DNA from: Akkermansiaceae bacterium
GTDB taxonomy: Bacteria > Verrucomicrobiota > Verrucomicrobiia > Verrucomicrobiales > Akkermansiaceae
Reading direction: 5' to 3'
Assembly (NCBI GenBank): GCA_903908495.1
Contig: CAIVSK010000380.1
Span: forward strand, 1-51,189
DNA: 51,189 nucleotides
Shown here: in pieces, positions 1 to 7,700 of the stretch
Layout of the letters: each line of letters opens with the position of its first letter
Numbering within the stretch: position 1 is the stretch's first letter
Made by a program: the position numbers and the translations under genes
The notes under the pieces: generated by a model
The model's input: only the letters and a program-made list of their open reading frames with translations
Told to the model about the DNA's origin: nothing
Databases searched by the model: none

Positions 1-988
1 GTGCCGGGGTCTGGCACGGGGCGTTGTAGTATTCCAGCAACTCGTCATCCATCTTGGCGGCAAACATCTGGAATCCGGCCATTTCCTGGACCGTGAGCCA
101 CTCGCCACAATGGGATGCGGCGATGCTGATGCCTTGGGCGTCGAGGTACTTCTTGCAGCCGCGCAACACGATATACATCTCCATGAGCGTGGTGGCACCC
201 GCACCGTTGATGACCAGCAGCAAGCGGTCGCCGGCCTTGGCCTTAACCGCGGCGACGAGACGCGAACACATCAACTCGGCAGTCTGGTCGGCGCTGAGGA
301 TTTTGCTAGAACCGGTGCCTGCCTCGCCGTGCTGGCCCATGCCGATTTCCATCTCATCCTCGGCGAGTTCGAAAATCGTCTGGCCGCTGGAAGGATGGGT
401 GGCGGTGCGCATCGCCACCGCGAGAGTTGCCATGTTGTCATTGAAGCGGGTGGCGATGGCATGCACCTCATCGAGACTCTTGCCGGCTTCCGCGGCGGCC
501 CCCGCAATCTTGTAGAGCGGACAGCAACCGACCAGACCGCGGCGGTCCTCGGCGGGGGCATCGGCACCGGGCGCTATATCCTCGTGGGTGAGGATTTTCC
601 GATAGAGAATGCCTTCCTTGTCTGCCATCTCGGTGGCCATGTCAGCACTCATGACGTCGCCTGCGTGGTTGAGCACGACTAACAAGATGCCGGCATCGCG
701 CTTGGCGAGGCGCAGCGCTTCCAACACCTTGGGCGGCCCCGGCGCGGCGAAAATGTCGCCGACGACGGAGAAGTCCAGCGCGCCTTCGCCGACGAAGCCG
801 CTGAGGGCCGGCTCATGGCCGGCGCCGCCGAGGGTGACGACGGCAACCTTGTTAGCCGGCTTGGGCTGGACCCGACAGACGATTTTATCGGATTTGATGG
901 TGATGATGTCGCCGTGGGCGATGGCAAAACCCTCAAGCAGTTCCTTGGTGAGGTTCTTGGGGTCGTTGATGAATTTTTTCATGGCCAT
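1..988 (-). CDS. dhaK: Dihydroxyacetone kinase subunit DhaK (C-terminal few residues beyond window)
   Basis: Binds dihydroxyacetone or a related short ketose for phosphorylation, with DhaL supplying the nucleotide site. The N-terminus MKKFINDPKNL and the Gly-rich GGAGHEP motif are typical of DhaK. The substrate-binding histidine lies in GMGQHGEAG; it is residue 220 from the ATG at 988, or 218 if the in-frame ATG at 982 is used, which is the position known for E. coli DhaK. The reading frame is open to base 1 and ends in YYNAPCQTPA, matching the family's last residues (DAPxHTPAL), so only a handful of residues are missing. It is the last visible gene of the operon starting with dhaL. A PTS-type DhaM could lie just outside the window, so whether the phosphate donor is ATP or PEP is open. 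No clear Shine-Dalgarno sequence separates the two starts. Confidence 0.93.
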   Translation of the reverse strand, partial: MAMKKFINDPKNLTKELLEGFAIAHGDIITIKSDKIVCRVQPKPANKVAVVTLGGAGHEPALSGFVGEGALDFSVVGDIFAAPGPPKVLEALRLAKRDAGILLVVLNHAGDVMSADMATEMADKEGILYRKILTHEDIAPGADAPAEDRRGLVGCCPLYKIAGAAAEAGKSLDEVHAIATRFNDNMATLAVAMRTATHPSSGQTIFELAEDEMEIGMGQHGEAGTGSSKILSADQTAELMCSRLVAAVKAKAGDRLLLVINGAGATTLMEMYIVLRGCKKYLDAQGISIAASHCGEWLTVQEMAGFQMFAAKMDDELLEYYNAPCQTPA

Positions 989-1009
989 GGTGGTAACTGC
1001 GGGCAGGGA

Positions 1010-1330
1010 TTATTTAGCGAACTCGAGGTATTCGACCGGCGCGCCGTCATCGAGGATGAAGGCGCAGCGGATGCCGGGCAGCGGTTCGAAAGGCGGCCAG
1101 ATGACGTCCTGGCCGGCGATGGCGGCTTCCAGGTTGTCCACGCTGTAGGCGACGTGGGCGGTGGTCTTGAGCACCTCGGGAAACGGGCAACCGGGCTCGG
1201 CGCGCGTCCACTCAATGCGATGCGGGCTTTGGGTGGCGTCGGTGATGTAGAGCTGGATGGACTCAAGATAGATCTCGTTAGGCTGCGGCTGGCTCGTCGG
1301 GATGCCGATGTGGTGGAATTCCATTTTCAT
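1010..1330 (-). CDS. VOC (glyoxalase/bleomycin-resistance fold) family protein
   Basis: Small 106-residue protein of the vicinal-oxygen-chelate fold. It opens with MKMEFHHIGIPT, the usual first beta-strand with a possible metal-binding His. A second His lies in the middle strand (TTAHVAYSVDNLE), and the end is GAPVEYLEFAK, the usual last strand with a Glu. The start at 1330 is chosen because family members begin a few residues before FHHIG; an upstream ATG at 1354, just after the cupin gene's stop, would add eight residues. The gene sits 21 bases ahead of dhaK in the same direction. VOC proteins include lyases, isomerases, dioxygenases and epimerases, so the reaction cannot be named. Context points to a step on a sugar or 2-keto intermediate. 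Confidence 0.8.
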   Translation of the reverse strand: MKMEFHHIGIPTSQPQPNEIYLESIQLYITDATQSPHRIEWTRAEPGCPFPEVLKTTAHVAYSVDNLEAAIAGQDVIWPPFEPLPGIRCAFILDDGAPVEYLEFAK

Positions 1331-1358
1331 GTGCGGTGGCGTTGCGGGAATCAAACGC

Positions 1359-2057
1359 TTAGAGCTTCACACTCGGATTGGTAAAGACCAGGCCGTCTCC
1401 ATCATGGAAGCTGGCGTACTCACTAACGATGGCACCGGAAGGACCGCCCATCATGAAATGTTTGGCGGTCACGCGGTTGAGGGCGAGGATGTCGCCGGGC
1501 TTGACCTCGGCGCACTTTTTCACGGTGATGAACTTTTCCTGGCTCTTGGGCAGGACCACGCCGGCGGGGATGTCACCGCCGGTTTCGCCGAAGCAATAGA
1601 TGCTGCCGTGGCGGGGGTGCCAGCTTTCCATTTTGGCCTTGCCCTTGTCGGTGGCGGCGTGGCCGTGCTCGACGATCATCTGGCCCGGCAGCAGGAAGAT
1701 CTCGTGGGCGAAGTAATTGGCCTCTTGCGAGTTGACCCAGAACACGCCGCCCATACCGACGTTGACGAAATCGCCGAGGCCGAAGTCGCTGACCCAGAAT
1801 GGCGAGGCCCATTTTGCTTCGTTCTCGATGTGCATGTCATAGCCATGCTTTGCCATCATGTCGAAATAGGCCTTCTTGGCGACATCCGGCTGGAACTTGC
1901 CGTCCACATAGAAGTCGGCGTTCTTGTATTGCGGGAGGGTGATTTTTTTCGGGTTCATGGTAGGGGTTTCCTTGGCCAGGGTGAAGGCGCCACTCAGAGC
2001 GGCGGTGCCTGCGGCTGCGGCCAGCAGTTGCAGGTGATTGCGACGGGTCATATTCAT
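1359..2057 (-). CDS. Cupin-fold protein with twin-arginine signal, possibly a sugar isomerase
   Basis: A 232-residue protein. Residues 4-25 (TRRNHLQLLAAAAG, then Ala/Gly/Leu-rich) look like a Tat signal peptide. The rest is a cupin-like fold with putative metal ligands H131 and H133 (EHGH), E144 (KMESW) and H200 (TAKHF). That His-x-His...Glu...His order resembles D-lyxose ketol-isomerases, whose usual length is about 225-230 residues, but similarity is only at motif level. An internal ATG at residue 34 (MNPKKITLP) would give a cytosolic form. Stop-to-start spacing to the VOC gene is about 30 bases. Function as an isomerase is inference; the cupin assignment is firmer. Confidence 0.72.
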   Translation of the reverse strand: MNMTRRNHLQLLAAAAGTAALSGAFTLAKETPTMNPKKITLPQYKNADFYVDGKFQPDVAKKAYFDMMAKHGYDMHIENEAKWASPFWVSDFGLGDFVNVGMGGVFWVNSQEANYFAHEIFLLPGQMIVEHGHAATDKGKAKMESWHPRHGSIYCFGETGGDIPAGVVLPKSQEKFITVKKCAEVKPGDILALNRVTAKHFMMGGPSGAIVSEYASFHDGDGLVFTNPSVKL

Positions 2058-2153
2058 GTTGTTGGTGGGTTGATGCTACCAAACCGGTGGCCCGTTATGG
2101 AGCCACCGTTTGACTGAGGCTATCCGGCACTCCGCCGAACACAATAGAAAAAT

Positions 2154-3029
2154 TTACTGATGGATGAGGGTGTTATAGAGGTCGAAGGCATCGGTGGGCG
2201 TGCACTTGTCATGGACCACGGCGCGCACCGCTTGAATCATGGCAATGGGATGCTCGGACTGGAACACGTTGCGGCCCATGTCGACTCCGGCCGCGCCCTG
2301 TTGGATCGCCTGATAGGCAAACTCCAGCGCCTCATCCTCCGGCAGTTTTTTGCCGCCGGCGATGACGATGGGCACCGGGCAGGCAGCCACCACTTGCTCG
2401 AAGCCCGTCTCGCAATAGTAGGTCTTCACGAACGTCGCGCCGTTTTCCGCACAGACGCGGCTGGCCAGCCCGAGGTAGCGGGCATCGCGCGCCAACTCCT
2501 TGCCGACTGCCGTCACGCCGAGGGTCGGGATGCCGTATTTTGCGCCCAGATCGGCGGTGCGTACCAGGTTTCTGACGGTGACCGCCTCGTGCTGGCTGCC
2601 GATGGCCACCATGATTGCCAGAGCGGAGGCATTGACGCGGATGGCATCCTCGATGTCGAGCAGGCACTCGTCGTTGAGGTCGGTGAGCACGGTGGTGCCG
2701 GCGGAATAGCGCAGCGAGATCGGCTTGTTAGAGCTGGGTGGCACGATCGAGCGCAGCGCGCCGCGGGTGCACATGATGCAATCGGCGTACTGGATGAGCG
2801 GGGTGATGGTCAGGTCCATGCGCTCGAGGCCGGAGGTGGGGCCCATGATATAGCCATGGTCAAAGGCGAGCATCACGGTGTTGCCGGAGATCGGGTTGAA
2901 GATGCGGCTCAGGCGGTCTTTGATGCCCCAATCGGCGTGTTCGAGGCCCTTGAGGAAGAACGGGTGTTGTTGGACGGGGATGCCGATGCCGTAATCGTTG
3001 GCATCCTTGGTGTTGTCGAGTTCGGCCAT
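2154..3029 (-). CDS. lsrF: LsrF-like class I aldolase/thiolase (3-hydroxy-5-phosphonooxypentane-2,4-dione thiolase family)
   Basis: 291 residues, full family length, and alignable by eye to E. coli LsrF almost end to end: MAELDNTKDANDYG at the start, RIFNPxSGxTVMLAFDHGY near 42-60, GPTSGLER at 63-70, MCTRG at 86-90, PVPIVIAGGKKLPE, and GVDMGRNVFQSEHP near the end. The Schiff-base lysine is the Lys of FVKTYY, residue 202 (203 in E. coli). In E. coli the enzyme cleaves the phosphorylated autoinducer-2 breakdown product, but no lsr transporter, LsrK or LsrR is visible here. With dhaK/dhaL as neighbours, an aldol or thiolytic cleavage of another phosphorylated ketose is as likely. The ATG at 3029 is chosen because the longer upstream frame is low-complexity read-through of dhaL in another frame. 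Confidence 0.9.
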   Translation of the reverse strand: MAELDNTKDANDYGIGIPVQQHPFFLKGLEHADWGIKDRLSRIFNPISGNTVMLAFDHGYIMGPTSGLERMDLTITPLIQYADCIMCTRGALRSIVPPSSNKPISLRYSAGTTVLTDLNDECLLDIEDAIRVNASALAIMVAIGSQHEAVTVRNLVRTADLGAKYGIPTLGVTAVGKELARDARYLGLASRVCAENGATFVKTYYCETGFEQVVAACPVPIVIAGGKKLPEDEALEFAYQAIQQGAAGVDMGRNVFQSEHPIAMIQAVRAVVHDKCTPTDAFDLYNTLIHQ

Positions 3030-3060
3030 GGTGGTGGTGGTAGTAGTTGAGGTGAGTGGT

Positions 3061-3690
3061 TCAAAGCGCCTCGCTGAAGCCCTTGAAGATGAGGGAAACG
3101 GACACCGCGCCAGGATCGGCGTGGCCGATGACGCGCTCGCCGAGGTTGCGGGCTCGACCGAACTTGGCGCGGAATTGCGTCGTGGCGGCAGCCCCTGCGG
3201 CGGCGGCGGCAGCGGCTTGCTCGAGGGCGCGGCGGATGTTGCCGGTTGGCGCGGCGGATTGCAGCGCATCGAGGGCGGGCAGGAACGCGTCCATCATCGT
3301 CTTGTCGCCGACCACCGCGCGGCTTTGTTTGGCGAGTTTGTGAATACCCCCGGCGAACATGGCCACCAGCGCGGCGCAATCGAGATCGGCCTCATCGCCG
3401 AGGGCATCGCTCATGCCCATGAACCAGGAGCCGAGAAGCGGGCCAGTGGAGCCGCCATCCGAGTCCATCACGTCCCAGCCGATTTTGGCAAGGAGTGGCT
3501 TGAGGTCGCTGCCCGAGGCGTCGGCAATCGCCTTGGCGACGGCTTCCATGCTGCGCAGGATGGTGCTGCCGTGATCGCCATCGCCGATGGCGGCGTCGAG
3601 GCGGGAGAGCATTTCGTGGTTGGCACGGATTTGTTCGACGGCAGCCTGCAGCATCCGGCAAACTTGTGGGTAGGAGAGGGTTTCAGACAT
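3061..3690 (-). CDS. dhaL: Dihydroxyacetone kinase subunit DhaL (nucleotide-binding)
   Basis: 209 residues, normal for DhaL. It carries the Mg-nucleotide site GDGDHGST with Asp32, Asp37 and Asp39, the glycine loop DSDGGSTGPLLGSWFMG at about 76-92, DKTMMDA at about 129-135, and DPGAVSVSLIF at the end. These are the diagnostic DhaL/DAK2 motifs. The start at 3690 (MSETLSYPQ) is chosen over an upstream ATG at 3747 because the extra residues are outside the family profile. It is the first gene of the minus-strand operon; the lsrF-like start is 31 bases beyond its stop. DhaK and DhaL are separate and sit at opposite ends of the visible operon, unlike the usual adjacent dhaKL order. Confidence 0.93.
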   Translation of the reverse strand: MSETLSYPQVCRMLQAAVEQIRANHEMLSRLDAAIGDGDHGSTILRSMEAVAKAIADASGSDLKPLLAKIGWDVMDSDGGSTGPLLGSWFMGMSDALGDEADLDCAALVAMFAGGIHKLAKQSRAVVGDKTMMDAFLPALDALQSAAPTGNIRRALEQAAAAAAAGAAATTQFRAKFGRARNLGERVIGHADPGAVSVSLIFKGFSEAL

Positions 3691-3997
3691 GGCGGATTCA
3701 ATCAGCTCAGTGAACAACTCGGGCGGCCCGTCAGACCGGCCGCACATGACCTAGAGGATCCCCACTGCTTGCGCAATAAAAAATTTGCTTTACCGCCGAT
3801 CGGGGCGGGGGCCGGCCAGAGCGCCACCGCCGCCATGGTCGAATCGAATTTTTTTTACAAGGGACAAAATCTCATTTATTCCGTGGCAGAGCTGCAAATT
3901 TCACTTGCGCGGACAGGGTGTCCAGTTAGCGTCTGAGGGGTCGTCGGGACTGCCACGGATTCATAATTCACCCCGATTGGCCAGTCGCACTGCCAAA
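3691..3997. promoter_or_regulatory. Divergent intergenic region between dhaL operon and response regulator
   Basis: About 307 bases with no convincing gene. It must hold the start signals for the dhaL operon (leftward) and the response regulator (rightward). AT-rich patches occur near 3775-3790 and 3848-3875. A short inverted repeat GGACA-ggg-TGTCC lies at 3911-3923. No consensus -35/-10 pair can be defended. Confidence 0.45.
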
Positions 3998-4627
3998 ATG
4001 ACAGCTCCAACCCCCATAATTTTCCTAGTGGATGACGAGGCCGCCATTCTCAAGATGGTTGGCCTCCGACTGCGTGCTGCGGGCTTCGTGGTGGCAGAAT
4101 TTGCCGCGCCCGCGGAATTTCTAGCCAAGTACAATCCCGCCGTGCCCGGCTGTTTGGTGCTGGACATGGAAATGGAGGTTCTCACCGGCCTGGATGTGCA
4201 GGAGCAACTCGCCGCACTCGGCAGCGATCTGCCGATCATCTTTTACTCCGGCCGCGCGGACGTGCCGATGTGCGTGCAGGCGATGAAGGGCGGAGCGGTG
4301 GATTTCCTCACCAAGTCGGCCTGCCACGAAGATTTGGTGCTAGCCATCCACAAAGCCCTCGAATACGACCGCAAGGCGCGGCAAAAGCGCCTTGAGCGCG
4401 ACTTCATCCGTGCCCGTATCGCAAGTCTCACGCCACGCGAACGCATGGTGCTGGCCCACGTGGCCACCGGCAAGCTCAACAAGCAGATTGCCGCCGCGTT
4501 AGGCACGGCCGAAAAGACCGTCAAAGTGCACCGCGGACGAGTGATGGCAAAAATGGGGGTCGTCTCGGTGGCCGAGTTGATGCAACTGGCGGCAAAGTGT
4601 GGCAGCACGTTTCCGACGGTTGACTGA
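3998..4627 (+). CDS. FixJ/NarL-type response regulator with LuxR-type HTH
   Basis: 209 residues. The receiver domain spans about 6-118: acidic pocket VDDE (residues 11-14), phosphoacceptor Asp56 in CLVLDMEM, the conserved Ser in FYSG (84) and Lys106 in FLTKS. A basic linker (ARQKRLERDFIRAR) follows, then a LuxR-type HTH at about 143-200 with LTPRERMVLAHVATG, NKQIAAALG and KTVKVHRGRVMAKMG. The start is the only ATG ahead of the receiver domain; upstream codons are unrelated. No histidine kinase is adjacent, so it is an orphan in this window. It reads toward the giant PATR gene beginning 168 bases later, making that gene a plausible target. The operator and signal are unknown. Confidence 0.9.
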   Translation: MTAPTPIIFLVDDEAAILKMVGLRLRAAGFVVAEFAAPAEFLAKYNPAVPGCLVLDMEMEVLTGLDVQEQLAALGSDLPIIFYSGRADVPMCVQAMKGGAVDFLTKSACHEDLVLAIHKALEYDRKARQKRLERDFIRARIASLTPRERMVLAHVATGKLNKQIAAALGTAEKTVKVHRGRVMAKMGVVSVAELMQLAAKCGSTFPTVD

Positions 4628-4677
4628 GGCCAATCCAGCCGCAGCCGTCGCCCGCTTCTGATGGGCAGGCTTGCATC

Positions 4678-4695
4678 ATGAGACCATGGTCTCAT
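4678..4695. promoter_or_regulatory. 18-bp perfect palindrome, candidate operator
   Basis: ATGAGACCATGGTCTCAT reads the same on both strands with no mismatch and no spacer. It lies 51 bases after the response regulator stop and about 100 bases before the giant PATR gene start. The symmetry suits a dimeric DNA-binding protein such as the neighbouring LuxR-HTH regulator, but this is inference. Confidence 0.5.
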
Positions 4696-4719
4696 AGACG
4701 GATTTGGTTAATTCCGTCT
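4696..4719 (+). promoter_or_regulatory. Stem-loop abutting the palindrome
   Basis: Arms AGACGGA (4696-4702) and TCCGTCT (4713-4719) around a 10-base AT-rich loop, directly after the palindrome. No T-run follows closely, so it is a weak terminator candidate. It may be a leader or operator element for the giant gene. Confidence 0.35.
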
Positions 4720-4795
4720 TAGTGGTCGGCAACGGAGGTTTTTTGGCTCGATTTTTGGTAATCCGGCAGCCGGACCCTCCGAAAAGCAGCCCCAC

Positions 4796-7700
4796 ATGAA
4801 AGTCCCGTTCGCGTCCCGTTTCGCCCGTTTGAATTCGTTGGCCGCCGCCATCTCGGCCTTGCTGGCAGCGCACTCGGCAAACGCCGGATCCTTGGCTTGG
4901 GATGGCTCGGGCGTCGGCACGGCGGGGGCTCAAGGCGGTGTTGGCAACTGGGACACCACCACGGCCAATTGGTGGAATGGCGCGGCGGACGTCGTTTGGC
5001 CGAGCACCGGCACCGACAACGACGGGGTGTTTGGCGGCGCGGCCGGCACGGTGACCGTGGTCGGCGTGACCGCCAACGACATCGCGTTCAACACCACCGG
5101 CTACACCATCAGTGGCGGCACTCTGACCCTCAACGGCACCACCCCGACGCTCACCACCGGCAGCGGCGTCTCCGCCACCATCAGTTCAGTCATCGCCGGA
5201 TCCGCCGGGCTCGCCAAGGCCGGCGCGGGGATGCTAACGCTCTCCGGCGTCAACACCTACACCGGTGCCACGTCAGTAGCCACCGGCGGCACCCTCTCCA
5301 TCAGCCAGGATGCCAATCTGAGCAGCGCCCCCGCATCGGCCTTGCTGGGACTCGGCAACCTGGTGCTGGATGACACCGGCACGCTGGCCACCACCAGCAG
5401 TTTTACGCTCAACCCGAACCGCGGCATCAACGTCGGCCGGACCAGCGGCATTGGGGCCGGCACCTTCGATGTGGCAACCGGCACGATCCTGACCTTCGGC
5501 GGCGTCATCGCCAGCAATGGCGCCAGCAGCACCGGGGGGCTCACCAAAGCGGGCACGGGCACGCTCGTGCTCTCCGGGGCCAACAGCTACACCGGCACCA
5601 CCACGGTCACTGCGGGCACTTTGAAACTCGGCAGCGCGTCGGCCATCCCAACCGGCCCCGGCAAGGGCGATGTGGTGGTCAATGCCACCCTCGACTTGAA
5701 CGGCCAGAGCGCCGGTGCCAATGGATCGGTCAATGGACTGTCTGGCACCGGCACCATCACCTCGGGAGCGGCCGGCGCCATCACCTTCAGTGTCGGGGGC
5801 AACAATGGAGGAGGAACCTTCAACGGCGTCATCCAAAATGGCAGCGGCACGCTGGCATTCGCCAAAATCGGCAGCGGCACCCTCACCCTGGGCGGCAGCA
5901 ACACGTTCACCGGCGGGGTGACCATCAACAACGGCATCCTGCAACTCGCCAGTGCCGGCGCCCTGAACAGCACCACACCTAACAGCATCACCTTCGGTGC
6001 CAACGCACCCAATCCCACCAAACTGCAACTCAACATCGGCAGCGTGACCATCGGCTCGCTGGCCACCGACCCGACCCCGGGAAGCGTCGTCATCGAAAAC
6101 GTCTTCACGTCGGCCGCCACGCTCACCGTCAGTCAGACGGCCGACAAGACCTTCGCCGGGGTTGTCCAAGATGGCAGTGGCGGCAAGGCCCTGGCGCTGA
6201 CCAAATCCGGTGGCAGCGTGCTGACGCTCTCCGGCACCAACACCTATACCGGGACGACGACCATCACGGCCGGCACGCTGGCGCTTTCCGGCGGCCGGGC
6301 CATCCTGGATACCGGGGCGGTTTCCCTGAACAACACTTCCGGGGCCATCCTGTTGCTCAATGCCAGCGAGACCATCGGTTCGCTGGCGGGCGGCGGCGGC
6401 TCCGGCGGCAACGTCTCTCTCCAAGCGTTTACCCTGACCACCGGCGGCACCGGCACCGACACCGCCTACTCGGGCGTGATTTCCGGCAGCGGCAGCCTGA
6501 TCAAAACCGGCAGTGGCGTGCTGACCCTCGGCCGCGGCAACACGTACACCGGCACCACCGCCATCAAGAACGGCAGCAGCATCCTCGGCGTGCTCAACGC
6601 GCTGCCAGCCGCAACGACGCTCAGCCTCGGTGACGGCTCCACCAACACCAGCGGCTTGCTTAAAATGAACGGGCTGGTCCAGACCCTCGCCGGCCTGACG
6701 ACCGCCGGGACCGGCACCGCCAACCGCGTGGTCAATGGCAACGCCACAGCCGTCAACCTCACCCTGAACATCGCCTCCAGCAGCAGTTTTGGCGGCATCC
6801 TGGGTGGCAGCACCTCGGATGAGAACAATTTCAGCTTGGTCAAGACCGGCGTCGGCACGATGACGCTCTCCGGCACCAACTCGTTCGCCGGCTCGACCAC
6901 CATCAGCCAAGGCACCATCAGTGTCGGCAATCTCGCCAACGCTCTCGGCACTTCCACTGCGGCGGTGATTCTGGGCGACGCGAGCAATCCGGGCACGCTG
7001 TCCTATACGGGAATCACCGCTGCCTTCACCCGTGGCTTGGCGGTAAGCGCCGGCGGAGGTGAAATCGATACCACCACGGCCGGACAAACCCTCACCCTCA
7101 GCGGCGCCGGCGGCGACGTCGCCATTACCACCACCGGAGCGTTCACCGTGGGCGGCGCGGGCAACACCACCATCAACAGCAATATCACCGGCAGCAGCGG
7201 TGCCATCCTCAACAAGACCGGCGTCGGCACGCTGACCCTCGCGGGATCCAACACCTACAGCGGTGCCACCAACATCAAGAACGGCACGCTCGTCCTCGGG
7301 GTCAGCAATAGCATGAACAGCGCCGCCACCGTGACCCTGGGTGATTCATCCAACAACAATGGAGTGCTCAAGTTGGCCGGATTTTCCCAGACACTCTCCA
7401 GCATTGTCACCACCGGCGGGGGCACCGGCAACCGCGTGACAGGCGGCAGCTCGTTGCTGAGCACTCTAACCATCAACAATACCAGCCCCAGCACCTTTGG
7501 CGGCATCCTTGGCGGCAGCGGCAGCAACGACAACAATCTGACCCTAACCAAGAGCGGGACGGCCACCCTCACCCTCAGCGGAATCAGCACCTACACCGGC
7601 GGCACCACCATTGCCGGCGGCACCCTCGCCATCAGCCTCGCCAGCAACCTCGGCGCCAGCTCCGGCACCCTGAGCATTGGCGCCGGCACCTTGCAGGTGA

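Noticed and set aside
2154..3029. Full autoinducer-2 (lsr) operon
   Set aside because: Only the LsrF-type enzyme is present; no LsrK, LsrR, LsrG or Lsr transporter genes are visible.
3749..3764. CCTAGAGGATCCCC stretch resembling a cloning-vector polylinker
   Set aside because: Only about 13 bases match and the surroundings are ordinary intergenic DNA between complete genes; chance is enough.
5273..7087. Long antisense open frame (604 codons) within the giant PATR gene, and many similar ones in 5250-17370 and 37880-47160
   Set aside because: Repeated GC-rich Thr/Gly/Ser codons leave the other frames free of stops. The translations are low-complexity and mirror the sense repeats; no start signals or families.
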